Source: JBCBKU01 sp965267475
GTDB lineage: Bacteria; Pseudomonadota; Alphaproteobacteria; Rhodobacterales; Rhodobacteraceae
Assembly: GCA_965267475.1 (NCBI GenBank)
Contig: OZ254079.1
Location: forward strand, 868,001-932,000
DNA length: 64,000 nucleotides
Direction: 5' to 3'
Both the position numbers and the translations under genes were made by a program. The notes below the pieces were generated by a model. The model searched no databases. It saw only the letters and a program-made list of their open reading frames with translations, and was not told the DNA's origin. Numbering within the stretch: the stretch's first letter is position 1; the number at the start of each line of letters is the position of its first letter. Positions 50,351-59,014 of this stretch are shown here, piece by piece.

Positions 50351-51145
50351 ATGACGAATGACATCGCCTATGCCAACGCCGACTTCATCCCCGACGCGGA
50401 TGCCTATCCCGACCGCTGGGCGGACGATGCGAAAGAGTTTCGTGAGGTTGAAGCATCGATCGGCCGCGCCCGCTTAAACACCTCATACGGCCCTCATGAG
50501 CGGGAAGCCTTCGACCTGTTTCATCCCTCTGGGCGTCCCAAGGGATTGGTCGTGTTTGTCCATGGCGGGTATTGGCTGCGCTTTCACCGGTCATTCTGGT
50601 CTCATTTCGCGCGCGCCACGACGGAACAGGGCTGGGCCGTGGCCATGCCGTCCTATGTGCTGGCGCCCGACGCGACCATCCCCGAGATCACCGGCCAGAT
50701 CGGCGCGGCGGTCACGGCGGCGGCCGGGTTCGTCGATGGCCCCATGGTGCTGACCGGGCATTCTGCCGGCGGGCATCTGGTCTCGCGCATGGCGATGGCC
50801 GATACGCCCTTGCCCGATGCGGTGAAGGCCCGGATCGAACGCATCGTCCCGATTTCTCCCGTGGCCGATCTGCGCCCGCTTCTCGATACGAAAATGTGCG
50901 GGCCCTTGCGGCTGACGCCGGACATTGCGGCGGCGGAAAGCCCGGCACTTCACGCGAAATCCCTCGATGCCGATGTGACGATCTGGGTGGGTGCCGAGGA
51001 ACGCCCAGCATTTCTGGATCAGGCGCGATGGCTGGCCGATGCCTGGGACGCGCCCCAGAAGATCGCTCCGGGGCGTCACCACTTTGACGTCATCGACCTT
51101 TTGCACGACCCCGAGGGGCCGCTGCTCAAGGACCTTCTGGGTTAG
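50351..51145 (+). CDS. Alpha/beta hydrolase, arylformamidase/esterase-like
   Basis: A 264-residue hydrolase from ATG 50351. The oxyanion motif is VFVHGGYW, as in kynurenine formamidases and HSL-type esterases; the nucleophile Ser is in LTGHSAGGHLVSRMA, and a His is in GRHHFDVIDLL. It may be an arylformamidase but no tryptophan-degradation gene adjoins it. It is divergent from gabD and overlaps the convergent gene by four bases. Confidence 0.82.
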   Translation: MTNDIAYANADFIPDADAYPDRWADDAKEFREVEASIGRARLNTSYGPHEREAFDLFHPSGRPKGLVVFVHGGYWLRFHRSFWSHFARATTEQGWAVAMPSYVLAPDATIPEITGQIGAAVTAAAGFVDGPMVLTGHSAGGHLVSRMAMADTPLPDAVKARIERIVPISPVADLRPLLDTKMCGPLRLTPDIAAAESPALHAKSLDADVTIWVGAEERPAFLDQARWLADAWDAPQKIAPGRHHFDVIDLLHDPEGPLLKDLLG

Positions 51146-51708
51146 GAGCCGAAACCGCTCAGGGCGCGGAAGTCGATTTCCTTCATGTGATCGATCATGG
51201 CCTCTTGCGGGCGGCCGCTGCCCTGGATCAGGAACCGGTTGGCGATCAGCCCGGTCAGGTCCCCGTCTTGCGCCATGAACTTTTCACGTCCCACCCGGAC
51301 GAGCTTTCCGCCCGAGGCCGCGATCATCGCGGTGTTGCCCAACATGCCCGACATGGCCGCGACCATGGGGTTGTCGGCCATGATAGTGATCGTGAAACTT
51401 TCGCCGCTGGAGTTGCGATACTCGGCCTCGGCGCCCAGCCCCCCGCCCATGACGGCCAACGCCGCGCTTTGTTCGGTGTTGATCTCACGCTCCCACCCGT
51501 CCAGCGGTTCGGGCAGAAAGCCCACCAATTGATCGGCTTTCATCTCGTTCAGAAGCTGCATCGCGAAATTCAATTCGTCTGTGGCGTATTGGATATCGCC
51601 CTCGTTATAGGCCTCAAGCGCGTTCTGGATCGCGTCGGTGACATCATCGGCCTGGACCGGGACGGCCAGAAAAGCAAAGGCGGCAAGCGCTGCGGCGAAA
51701 CGGGTCAT
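51142..51708 (-). CDS. Secreted hypothetical protein
   Basis: A 188-residue protein from ATG 51708 (GGGAG eight bases upstream). A signal peptide (MTRFAAALAAFAFLAVPVQADD) is followed by a helical segment (AIQNALEAYNEGDIQYATDELNFAMQLLNEMKADQL) and a beta-rich domain (EYRNSSGESFTITIMADNP). No cysteine. No family was firmly recognised. It is probably periplasmic. Confidence 0.78.
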   Translation of the reverse strand: MTRFAAALAAFAFLAVPVQADDVTDAIQNALEAYNEGDIQYATDELNFAMQLLNEMKADQLVGFLPEPLDGWEREINTEQSAALAVMGGGLGAEAEYRNSSGESFTITIMADNPMVAAMSGMLGNTAMIAASGGKLVRVGREKFMAQDGDLTGLIANRFLIQGSGRPQEAMIDHMKEIDFRALSGFGS

Positions 51709-51777
51709 GGCAAAAACTCCCTGAGGTAAAATACGCGAATTCCAGTCTAGGCCCGCCATGCGCAACGGTAAAGGTGA

Positions 51778-52758
51778 TCAGCCGAAGCGTTTAGCCCAGG
51801 TCGGTTTTGCCGCGCCGGGTGCGGGGCTGGCTTCGTAAATGGCGCGCGCAATGGACCGCGCCACGCAGCAGGCGGCAGCATGTCCAAGACGCACAAGTTC
51901 CAGATCGGCGTCATCGGCTTGGCGCCGGCCGGTCGCGGCCGCAAAGATCAGATCGCCATCAAACGGCGTGTGCGATGGCTGAACGGCGCGCGCGATCCCG
52001 TCATGGGCCATCATGGCCAGCCGCTTCGCTTGGGCCTGCGTCAAAGCGACGTCGGTTGCCACGATGCCGATCACGGTGTTCACCGGCATTCCGGATTTGG
52101 TCACTGGATCCGGCCAGGGAAGCGGCGCCACGCCAAGCCCGCCGAACTCGTCACCAATTTCCCAGGGCGAGGCCAGAAAATGTGGCCCGTCCCCGACGGT
52201 GACCTGTCCAATCGGGTTGGCGGCCACAAGCGCGCCAACCGTCGCGCCGCTTTCCAGAACAGCGGAAGCCGAGCCCAAACCGCCCTTCAACGTGGCCGAG
52301 GATGCGCCGGTTCCCGCACCTGCGGTGCCAATCGCGAATTCTGTCCCCGCCGCTTCGAACGCGGCGCGACCGAAACCGCGCCAGGGGTTGTCTGTCCAAC
52401 CGGCATTGGCATCGGTCAGATCCATGATGATCGCCCCGGGCACGATCGGCACGCGCTGACCCCTGACCAGGTATCCCCGGCCGGCAGCGCGAAGCCCCTC
52501 GGCCACCCCGGCGCCCGCTTCGATCCCGAAACCGGAGCCGCCGGAGAGACACAAGGCATCGACTTCCTGCACCAGCGTTTCTGGCGCCAGAAGATCGGTT
52601 TCCCGGGTTCCCGGCGCACCGCCCATGACATGGGCCGCAGCCACAAAGGGCGCATCCGACGTCACGACGGTGGATCCCGTCCCCAGGTCAACGTCGTGGG
52701 CGTTGCCAACCAGGACGCCGGAAACGTCGGTGATCAGGTTGCGGGCCCCTGCGTGCAT
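51778..52758 (-). CDS. P1 family peptidase (DmpA-like)
   Basis: A 326-residue N-terminal nucleophile hydrolase of the P1/DmpA family. Characteristic segments are LITDVSGVLVGNAHD, LCLSGGSGFGIEAGAGVAEGL, GAGTGASSATLKGGLGSAS and GMPVNTVIGIVATDVALT. In this family autocatalytic cleavage before a Ser or Thr creates the active N-terminus; the Thr in PVNTV is the likely residue. Members are beta-peptidyl or D-aminopeptidases. Its start shares a base with the SDR stop (TAATG), so they form an operon. Confidence 0.88.
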   Translation of the reverse strand: MHAGARNLITDVSGVLVGNAHDVDLGTGSTVVTSDAPFVAAAHVMGGAPGTRETDLLAPETLVQEVDALCLSGGSGFGIEAGAGVAEGLRAAGRGYLVRGQRVPIVPGAIIMDLTDANAGWTDNPWRGFGRAAFEAAGTEFAIGTAGAGTGASSATLKGGLGSASAVLESGATVGALVAANPIGQVTVGDGPHFLASPWEIGDEFGGLGVAPLPWPDPVTKSGMPVNTVIGIVATDVALTQAQAKRLAMMAHDGIARAVQPSHTPFDGDLIFAAATGRRQADDADLELVRLGHAAACCVARSIARAIYEASPAPGAAKPTWAKRFG

Positions 52759-53498
52759 TAAATGCAGCGCCCGCCGTCGACTTCCATCGCGATGCCGGTG
52801 ACCATGCTGGCCTCATCCGAGCACAGGAACAGGGCGGCATTGGCGATGTCCTCTGGCGTCGAAAACCGCCCGATCGGGATCGTCGACAAGAATTTCGCCC
52901 GGATCTCGGGTGTATCCTCGCCCATGAAGGATTTCAGAAGTGGCGTTTCTCCGGCGACGGGGTTGATGGCATTCACACGGATGCCGTCCGGCGCAAGTTC
53001 CACCGCCATGGCCTTCGTCGCAGTGATCATCCAGCCTTTTGATGCATTGTACCAGTTCAGACGGGGGCGCGGCGACACGCCTGCCGTCGATGCGATGTTC
53101 AGGATGGCCCCGCTGCCTGCGGCTTTCATCACGGGGACCACGTGCCGCGCGGTCAGGAAGACGGATTTCGCGTTCACGGCCAGGACGCGGTCGAAATCCG
53201 CCTCGCTGACGTCTTCTAATGCGCCGGGCAGGTGGGTCACACCTGCATTGTTGACGAGAATGTCGATTTTCCCCGATCGCGACCGGACGGTTCCCACCAG
53301 ATCCGCGACGCTGTCATTCTTTGCCACATCGACGGTCATTGCTGCCGCGCCGATCTCTGCGGCGACAGCCGCAGCGCCATCCGCGTTGATATCGGCAACG
53401 ATGACCTCGGCCCCTTCCGCGGCGAAGCGCGCGGCGATCCCCGCGCCGAAGCCCGACCCCGCGCCGGTCACGATGGCGGTTTTGTCCTTCAATCTCAT
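52758..53498 (-). CDS. Classical SDR oxidoreductase
   Basis: A 246-residue classical short-chain dehydrogenase. The cofactor loop is VTGAGSGFGAGIA; NNAGVTH is the structural NAG motif; catalytic Ser is in IASTAGV and the Tyr-x3-Lys is YNASK. It is FabG-like, and the substrate is unknown. It is upstream of, and coupled to, the P1 peptidase, so the two may degrade one compound. Confidence 0.92.
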   Translation of the reverse strand: MRLKDKTAIVTGAGSGFGAGIAARFAAEGAEVIVADINADGAAAVAAEIGAAAMTVDVAKNDSVADLVGTVRSRSGKIDILVNNAGVTHLPGALEDVSEADFDRVLAVNAKSVFLTARHVVPVMKAAGSGAILNIASTAGVSPRPRLNWYNASKGWMITATKAMAVELAPDGIRVNAINPVAGETPLLKSFMGEDTPEIRAKFLSTIPIGRFSTPEDIANAALFLCSDEASMVTGIAMEVDGGRCI

Positions 53499-53575
53499 AA
53501 GGTCAGTAGAAACCGCGTTCCGGCCTTACCGCAAGGCCCTTTCCCTTGCGCGTCGATCCCGGCATCCTGTGCCCC

Positions 53576-53962
53576 ATGACGCTCAGTTTCAGTCTTCAGA
53601 CCCTGATCCCGCTGACCATCCTGGCCGGGCTTGGCTGGTTCGTCCCCTGGGCCATCCAGCGCCGGATGCGGGACAGCCTGGCGGATCTCGGTTGGACGCT
53701 TCTGATTTCGGTGATCCTGCTGACCTTGATCGGGGCGGGGATCTTCGCCGTTCTGTATTGGCTTGGCGGCGCCCCGGACGATGCGATTGCAGCAAGCCTG
53801 CCGCGCTTTATTGGCCTCGGCGCGTCATCGGCGCTTGCCTGGGGCCCAATCCTGATCCTCACGGCCCTTGGTCTCGCCCAGGGGATCGAGCGCCGAAAGG
53901 GCGAGGCGATGGCCGCCCGCGATGTGGACCGGCCCAGGGGCAGCACCGATCGAGAAAGCTGA
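53576..53962 (+). CDS. Small membrane protein
   Basis: A 128-residue protein from ATG 53576 with about three hydrophobic helices (LIPLTILAGLGWFVPWAI, LLISVILLTLIGAGIFAVLYW, SALAWGPILILTALGLAQ) and a hydrophilic, charged tail (RRKGEAMAARDVDRPRGSTDRES). No family was recognised. It is divergent from the SDR gene and is followed by a DUF1523 gene on the same strand. Confidence 0.72.
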   Translation: MTLSFSLQTLIPLTILAGLGWFVPWAIQRRMRDSLADLGWTLLISVILLTLIGAGIFAVLYWLGGAPDDAIAASLPRFIGLGASSALAWGPILILTALGLAQGIERRKGEAMAARDVDRPRGSTDRES

Positions 53963-54028
53963 GAAGAGCGGTTTTGGTCCAGGCAAAGCCGGGCTAAGCT
54001 TGCATCAAGACGTTTGGGGGTCGGACTT

Positions 54029-54673
54029 ATGCGCTATGTCAAATGGACCTTTCGCGGGCTCATCGCAGTCCTCTTCCTGTCCTATCTGCATTACACGCTG
54101 CCGCAGCAGGATGTGGTTCGGATCACCGGGGCCGAGCCGCAGCGCGTCAACGTCGGCCTCAACGCCATGTTCTATGCCAACCGGATGCGCGACAGCGACG
54201 GAAACCTGATCGGAACCGATGTCCTGTTCATCAGGGGCCTGACGCCGAACGACAAGATCCGCGTCTACCGGAACGAGGATGCGGGCTTCTACCCGCCCTA
54301 TTTCAAGTTCGACAGCCAGGATCTGCAAACCGAAGCCGAGGATCTGGTGTCAACCGCGGAAACGCCGAAATGGGTGGTCGTCCGCCATTACGGCTGGCGC
54401 AGCCGGTTTCTTACGATCTTTCCAAACGCCGTCTCGATCCGGCCGGTGGACGGCCCGGATGTACAACTGATCCCGTGGTTCAACATCGCCTTCCTGTTCC
54501 TGCTTGCCGTGGCGCTGATCCTGCTGTGGCGCGCGTGGCGCCGCTTCCGCTTCCGCAGGATCGATCCGATGATCGACGACGCGGCCGAGGCGATTGACCG
54601 GATCGACGCGCGGGCAGACGCGGCAAAAGGGCGGATCGGGCGGTTCTTCGACCGGATGCTTGGCAAGAAATAG
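54029..54673 (+). CDS. DUF1523 family membrane protein
   Basis: A 214-residue protein from ATG 54029 (an in-frame GTG lies at 54014). It begins MRYVKWTFRGLIAVLFLSYLHYTLPQQDVVRITGAE, the DUF1523 signature with an N-terminal helix. A second helix (FNIAFLFLLAVALILLW) precedes a basic tail with an amphipathic helix. The central domain is periplasmic. DUF1523 is common in Rhodobacteraceae and its function is unknown. Confidence 0.88.
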   Translation: MRYVKWTFRGLIAVLFLSYLHYTLPQQDVVRITGAEPQRVNVGLNAMFYANRMRDSDGNLIGTDVLFIRGLTPNDKIRVYRNEDAGFYPPYFKFDSQDLQTEAEDLVSTAETPKWVVVRHYGWRSRFLTIFPNAVSIRPVDGPDVQLIPWFNIAFLFLLAVALILLWRAWRRFRFRRIDPMIDDAAEAIDRIDARADAAKGRIGRFFDRMLGKK

Positions 54674-54730
54674 CGCGCCCGTCACCGCGGATAGCGCAAC
54701 GGCAGAATCGCACGAAGTGCCAGAAGGCGT

Positions 54731-54750
54731 GCGCCGAAGGCGCTCCTTTT
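54731..54750 (+). terminator. Possible terminator after the DUF1523 gene
   Basis: GCGCC-GAA-GGCGC (54731-54743) followed by TCCTTTT. It is a short stable hairpin with a T-run, about 57 bases after the DUF1523 stop. Confidence 0.5.
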
Positions 54751-54775
54751 GACACCAGTCTCAATGATAGAAGGC

Positions 54776-54806
54776 AAAAGAAAACCGGGCGCATGGCACC
54801 CGGTTT
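54776..54806 (-). terminator. Terminator after the pseudoazurin gene
   Basis: On the minus strand, AAACCGGG (54806-54799) pairs with CCCGGTTT (54789-54782) around a nine-base loop and continues into TCTTTT. It lies about 24 bases after the pseudoazurin stop. Confidence 0.75.
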
Positions 54807-54829
54807 CACAAAGCCTTATGTCTGCCGGA

Positions 54830-55324
54830 TCAGGCGGTCAGATCCATGCCTTCCACCTCGGCCCAGATCTCTTCGAAGGCCGCCTTGGCCTTGCCGCGCT
54901 GGCGCACGGCTTGAACGGCTTCGAAATTGTCCATCATGCCGTCACCCTTGACGACCACCAGACCAACCATGCCGAGCGACATATGCGGCGTACAGCCGTA
55001 CCCGTAAAAGCCCGGCATCTCGAAGGTCACTTCGATTTCCTCGTTGATTTTGCCTTTCCAGGCTTCCGCGCCTTCGGGGATCATGTCCTTGATCGAAGCG
55101 CTGTTGTGACCTTTGTCGACGGCTTCGAACAGGACCGACTGCCCCGGCTCAACCACCAAGACGCGGGGCGAGAACACATTGCGCAGTTTCGCGTCATCTG
55201 GGTCCTTGTTCAGCATCTGAACGACATTGCCGCCATGGGCATCAGCAAGCGCGGCGCGCGCGGGGATCAGGGCGGTTGCTGCGGTCGCCGCGACAAATGT
55301 ACGGCGGTTCATGATAACTGGCAT
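54830..55324 (-). CDS. Pseudoazurin, blue copper protein
   Basis: A 164-residue cupredoxin. The signal region (MNRRTFVAATAATALIPARAALADA) has a twin-arginine-like pair. The blue-copper ligands are visible: His in KGHNSASIKDM, and Cys, His and Met in YGYGCTPHMSLGMVGLV. Pseudoazurins carry electrons to periplasmic nitrite or nitrous oxide reductases, or to peroxidases. No such enzyme is adjacent, so the partner is unknown. Start 55324 has an AAGGA site. Confidence 0.9.
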   Translation of the reverse strand: MPVIMNRRTFVAATAATALIPARAALADAHGGNVVQMLNKDPDDAKLRNVFSPRVLVVEPGQSVLFEAVDKGHNSASIKDMIPEGAEAWKGKINEEIEVTFEMPGFYGYGCTPHMSLGMVGLVVVKGDGMMDNFEAVQAVRQRGKAKAAFEEIWAEVEGMDLTA

Positions 55325-55443
55325 ATTGGAGTCCTTCCGTTAGTCGATACAGATCTAGAGCACTGGTTCACAAAGACAACACCGGATTGGGGGGGAATAT
55401 TCGACCCCGTTCACCCCAATGTGATGTCTCGAATCCCTTGGAA

Positions 55444-57789
55444 TTATTCGCCATATGGGACCCAGATCGTCTTGATTTCGGTCGAAGCGGCCAAAAAGCG
55501 CGGGGATTGCGCATCGCACCAGTCAAACCCCTGTTTTCCATGGTTGACCCAGGTGCGCTTCAGGTTTCCGGCCGCCTCGCGTTCGATCACTGCCGAGATA
55601 TCTGCCGCCGAGAAGGACCAAACCGCATCCAGATCCATATGACCGGCAACTTGTGGGGCCAATTCGGCGTGATCGCCGGTTAGGATGTTCACCACACCCG
55701 CGGGAACGTCCGAGGTCTCAAGGACCTGATAGAAATCCGTAGCGGCCAGTGGGAAGGGTTCAGACGCTATGATGGTGATCCGGTTTCCCATCGCCATCGC
55801 TGGTCCGATCAAGGAAACAAAGCCAAGAAGGGGTGCCTCCTGCGGCGCAAAGGCCGCGATCTTGCCGACAGGCTCGTTCATCGCCAAGGCAATGCCCCGA
55901 AGCGGAACGCCCTTTGCCCGACCGTCATACTTGTCGGCCCAGGCGGCCCAGGTGAACAGTCGGGCGATCGCCTGGTCCACTTCATGCGCGCCACCGCTGC
56001 CGCCGAACAGTCCATTCAGCCGGGCGGCGAATTCGTTCGAACGGGCCGACAGGTTTTCGGCCATGTAATAGAGGATCTGCGCGCGCAGATGCCCTGCCGT
56101 CTTTGACCATTTGGCGGCGGCGTTCATCGCCTCGACCGCATTCCGCACGTCCTTGCGGTTTGCCAGGCTCACATGGCCGAGAAACGCGCCCTTGGGCCCC
56201 CAGACTGCCTTCGAATATCCACCGTCGGGTCGGGCCTGCTTCCCGCCGATATAAAGCTTGGCGGTTCGATCGACGCCGTCGGGAAGCACGGCCTTGGCCG
56301 GTGAGGGGGTTGGTTTGATCGGCTTCAGCTTGACCGGTGTGCCTGTCGGCTTGGTATAGGCCAACAAGCCCTCCCAGCCCCCTTCGCGACCGAACCCGCT
56401 TTCGCGCACTCCGCCAAACCCGGCGGCGGCATCGAACAGGTTCGTGGCATTCACCCAGACCACGCCGGCGGCCAGTTGCGGCGCCACGTCGAGCGAAAGG
56501 TTCACGTTTTCGGTCCAAAGCGTCGCGGCAAGACCATAGCGTGTGTTGTTGGCCAGTTGCACGGCCTCATCCGGTGTCCGGAAGGTCGTACCAACCAGCA
56601 CGGGGCCGAAGATTTCTTCCTGCATCAGCGGATCCGCCGCATGCAGTCCGGTGATCAATGTGGGCGGATAGAAACAGCCCGTCTCGGGCACCGGCACTTC
56701 GGCGTGGTAAATGTCGCCAGCGGAGGATGCGACCAGATCGGTGATGGTTTTGAGTTGCACCGGATCAACCACCGCACCAACGTCGATGCACTTGTCCAAG
56801 GGGTCGCCCAACCGAAGCCCATTCATGCGGCGCTTGAGCCGGGCAAAGAAGGTTTCGGCGATGCCTTCCTGGACCAGCAGGCGTGACCCCGCGCAACAGA
56901 CCTGGCCCTGGTTGAACCAGATCGCATCGACCAGCCCTTCGATCGCGCTGTCGATATCGGCGTCGTCGAAGACGATATAGGGTGACTTGCCCCCCAGTTC
57001 GAGCGTCAGCGCCTTGCCGGTCCCTGCGGTGGCCGCGCGGATCCGCCGCCCGACCGAGGTCGAGCCCGTGAAGGCGATCTTCTGGATGCCCGGATGTTCG
57101 ACGATGGCCTGACCGACTGCGCCGTCGCCGGTGATGATGTTGATCACGCCTGGCGGTACGCCTGCCTCGCGGCAGAGATCGGCGAAAAGTAGCGAGGTAA
57201 GCGACGTATACTCGGCCGGTTTCAAAACGACGGTGTTGCCCATGGCGATCGCAGGTGCGATTTTCCAGGCCAGCATCAGAAGCGGGAAATTCCACGGGAT
57301 GATCTGGCCGCAAACGCCAAGCGCTTCGCGGTCCGCCAGCTCATCGTTCTGCAATTGGGCCATGCCGGCGTGGTAATAGAAATGTCGCGCGACCAGCGGG
57401 ACATCGATGTCGCGGCTTTCGCGGATCGGTTTGCCGTTATCCATGGTCTCGAGCACGGCGAAAAGGCGCGATTGCTTCTGGATCAGGCGCGCAAGGGCGT
57501 ATAGCACCTTGGCCCGCTCATGGCCTGGGCGTTTCGACCAGGCGGGGAAGGCTTTCCGTGCGGCCTTGACGGCCTCGTCGACCTGGGCCGCGCTGGCCTG
57601 CGAGACCTTGGCCAGAACCTCCCCCGTGGCAGGGTTCTTGCTGGCAAACGTCTTGGCGGGTTTTGTCCAGGCCCCGCCAATAAACTGGCCGAACCTGGCC
57701 TTGTGTTCCTTGAGCCAGGCGCGCACCTCGCCGTCCCCTTCCGGGGCCGGGCCGTAATCCATGGTTTCGAAGATTTCCTTGATGGTCAT
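55444..57789 (-). CDS. ALDH16-type double aldehyde dehydrogenase
   Basis: A 781-residue fusion of two aldehyde dehydrogenase domains. The first (about residues 1-500) has the full site: LELGGKSPYIVFDDADID with Glu and NQGQVCCAGSRLLVQE with Cys. The second (about 510-781) has the Rossmann-type fold (KLYIGGKQARPDGGYSKAVWGPKG) but no matching Cys or Glu, so it is probably structural. This is the layout of bacterial ALDH16; such a protein from Loktanella has been studied. The neighbouring deoC makes acetaldehyde a likely substrate. The ORF extends upstream but ATG 57789 follows the intercistronic palindromes. Confidence 0.9.
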   Translation of the reverse strand: MTIKEIFETMDYGPAPEGDGEVRAWLKEHKARFGQFIGGAWTKPAKTFASKNPATGEVLAKVSQASAAQVDEAVKAARKAFPAWSKRPGHERAKVLYALARLIQKQSRLFAVLETMDNGKPIRESRDIDVPLVARHFYYHAGMAQLQNDELADREALGVCGQIIPWNFPLLMLAWKIAPAIAMGNTVVLKPAEYTSLTSLLFADLCREAGVPPGVINIITGDGAVGQAIVEHPGIQKIAFTGSTSVGRRIRAATAGTGKALTLELGGKSPYIVFDDADIDSAIEGLVDAIWFNQGQVCCAGSRLLVQEGIAETFFARLKRRMNGLRLGDPLDKCIDVGAVVDPVQLKTITDLVASSAGDIYHAEVPVPETGCFYPPTLITGLHAADPLMQEEIFGPVLVGTTFRTPDEAVQLANNTRYGLAATLWTENVNLSLDVAPQLAAGVVWVNATNLFDAAAGFGGVRESGFGREGGWEGLLAYTKPTGTPVKLKPIKPTPSPAKAVLPDGVDRTAKLYIGGKQARPDGGYSKAVWGPKGAFLGHVSLANRKDVRNAVEAMNAAAKWSKTAGHLRAQILYYMAENLSARSNEFAARLNGLFGGSGGAHEVDQAIARLFTWAAWADKYDGRAKGVPLRGIALAMNEPVGKIAAFAPQEAPLLGFVSLIGPAMAMGNRITIIASEPFPLAATDFYQVLETSDVPAGVVNILTGDHAELAPQVAGHMDLDAVWSFSAADISAVIEREAAGNLKRTWVNHGKQGFDWCDAQSPRFLAASTEIKTIWVPYGE

Positions 57790-57804
57790 CCCAGCCTCCA
57801 AAAC

Positions 57805-57893
57805 CCGAAAACCGACACGGTTTTCGGAGGGTTTTCGACGCGAAAACCTGGAAATCGTGTCGATTTCCCCATGATTTCCGTGTCGGAAATCAT
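57805..57893. repeat. Four tandem palindromes between deoC and the ALDH16 gene
   Basis: Hairpins: 57805-57827 (CCGAAAACC-gacac-GGTTTTCGG), 57830-57848 (GGTTTTCG-acg-CGAAAACC), 57850-57868 (GGAAATCG-tgt-CGATTTCC), and 57871-57893 (ATGATTTCC-gtgtc-GGAAATCAT). Centres are 20-23 bases apart. The loop of the first (GACAC) is complementary to that of the fourth (GTGTC). The array fills almost all of the 103-base gap. Confidence 0.8.
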
Positions 57894-58894
57894 CACCCGA
57901 TCCCGTGGCGGTGGCCAGCCGAGTACCGGCCGGTGACATGGTGTTCGAGCTGCCGCTCGATATCGCCCAGAAGCGACGAAGCTCCGAACCGGAAGAGATC
58001 GGGCTGCAACCAGCGCTCACCGAGCTCGTCCTTCATCAGCGCCAGATAGCTCAGCGCATCCTTGGCCTTTGAGATGCCGCCTGCCGGCTTGTACCCGACC
58101 CGGTGGCCCGTGCGTTCGAAAAAGTCGCGGATGGCGCGGATCATCACCAGGGACACGGGCAAGGTGGCATTCACACCTTCCTTGCCGGTCGACGTCTTGA
58201 TGAAATCGGCGCCCGCCATCATGCAGATCAGCGAGGCACGGCCGACATTCCGCAAGGTGCCAAGCTCACCGGTTGCCAGGATCGCCTTTACATGTGCCTC
58301 ACCGCAGGCCGCCCGAAATTCCGCCATCTCGTCGTAAAGCGCCTGCCAGTTCTGCGTCAGCACATGGCGACGCGAAATGACGATGTCGATTTCCTCGGCG
58401 CCGGCGGCGACGCTTTCCTTGATTTCCTGAACGCGCAGATGGAAGGGGGACAGTCCCGCCGGAAAACCGGTTGAAACGGCGGCCACCGGAAGGCCTGTGC
58501 CCTTCACGGCGGCAACAGCCGTCGCCACCATGTCGTGATAGACACAAACGGCGCCGGTTGTGATCGGACCTGTGCCAAGCGCGTCCAGAAGATCTTGCCT
58601 GACCGGATTGGCGGCCTTGGCGCAAAGCCGCCGGACCCGGCCCGGCGTGTCATCGCCCGCCAGCGTTGTCAGGTCGATCAGCGTGACAGCTTTCAAGAGC
58701 CATGCGGCCTGATAGGCCCTCTTGACCGAACGGCGCCCCGGCAGGGTGGCAGCCCGGCGTTCGATGGCCGATGTGTTGGCCTGCACGCGTGCCACCCAGT
58801 CGAGATCCAGGGGCATGCCCGGATTGCGGGGCTCGGTCACCTGGGGCAGCTGGGCCGTGGATGCAGGCGTTTTGGTCTGGCTTTGAACGGTCAC
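57893..58894 (-). CDS. deoC: Deoxyribose-phosphate aldolase
   Basis: A 333-residue class I aldolase, longer than the 250-residue short form and like the longer form in some bacteria and animals. Starts with GTG at 58894. Catalytic Schiff-base Lys is in ADFIKTSTGKEG (near residue 233); other conserved sites are KAILATGELG and YKPAGGI. It cleaves 2-deoxyribose-5-phosphate to glyceraldehyde-3-phosphate and acetaldehyde. It lies upstream of ALDH16 in the same direction with four palindromes between. Confidence 0.95.
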   Translation of the reverse strand: MTVQSQTKTPASTAQLPQVTEPRNPGMPLDLDWVARVQANTSAIERRAATLPGRRSVKRAYQAAWLLKAVTLIDLTTLAGDDTPGRVRRLCAKAANPVRQDLLDALGTGPITTGAVCVYHDMVATAVAAVKGTGLPVAAVSTGFPAGLSPFHLRVQEIKESVAAGAEEIDIVISRRHVLTQNWQALYDEMAEFRAACGEAHVKAILATGELGTLRNVGRASLICMMAGADFIKTSTGKEGVNATLPVSLVMIRAIRDFFERTGHRVGYKPAGGISKAKDALSYLALMKDELGERWLQPDLFRFGASSLLGDIERQLEHHVTGRYSAGHRHGIG

Positions 58895-59014
58895 GGCGTT
58901 GCGGCACCCCGGTGGAATTGAGCAGGGCTAGACCGTCGCACGGGACGCGCGGCTTGGCAATCTTCCGGCCCCCGCTAACCGAATTTTGACGGTCCCCGTG
59001 GCAGAACCCTGCCC

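Noticed and set aside
55420..55445. A TCTCGAATCCC stretch resembling a tRNA T-arm
   Set aside because: No acceptor, D- or anticodon arm can be folded around it.
57790..58020. Extended N-terminus of the ALDH16 frame into deoC
   Set aside because: It is antifunctional with the palindrome array and deoC; ATG 57789 gives the family start MTIKEIF.
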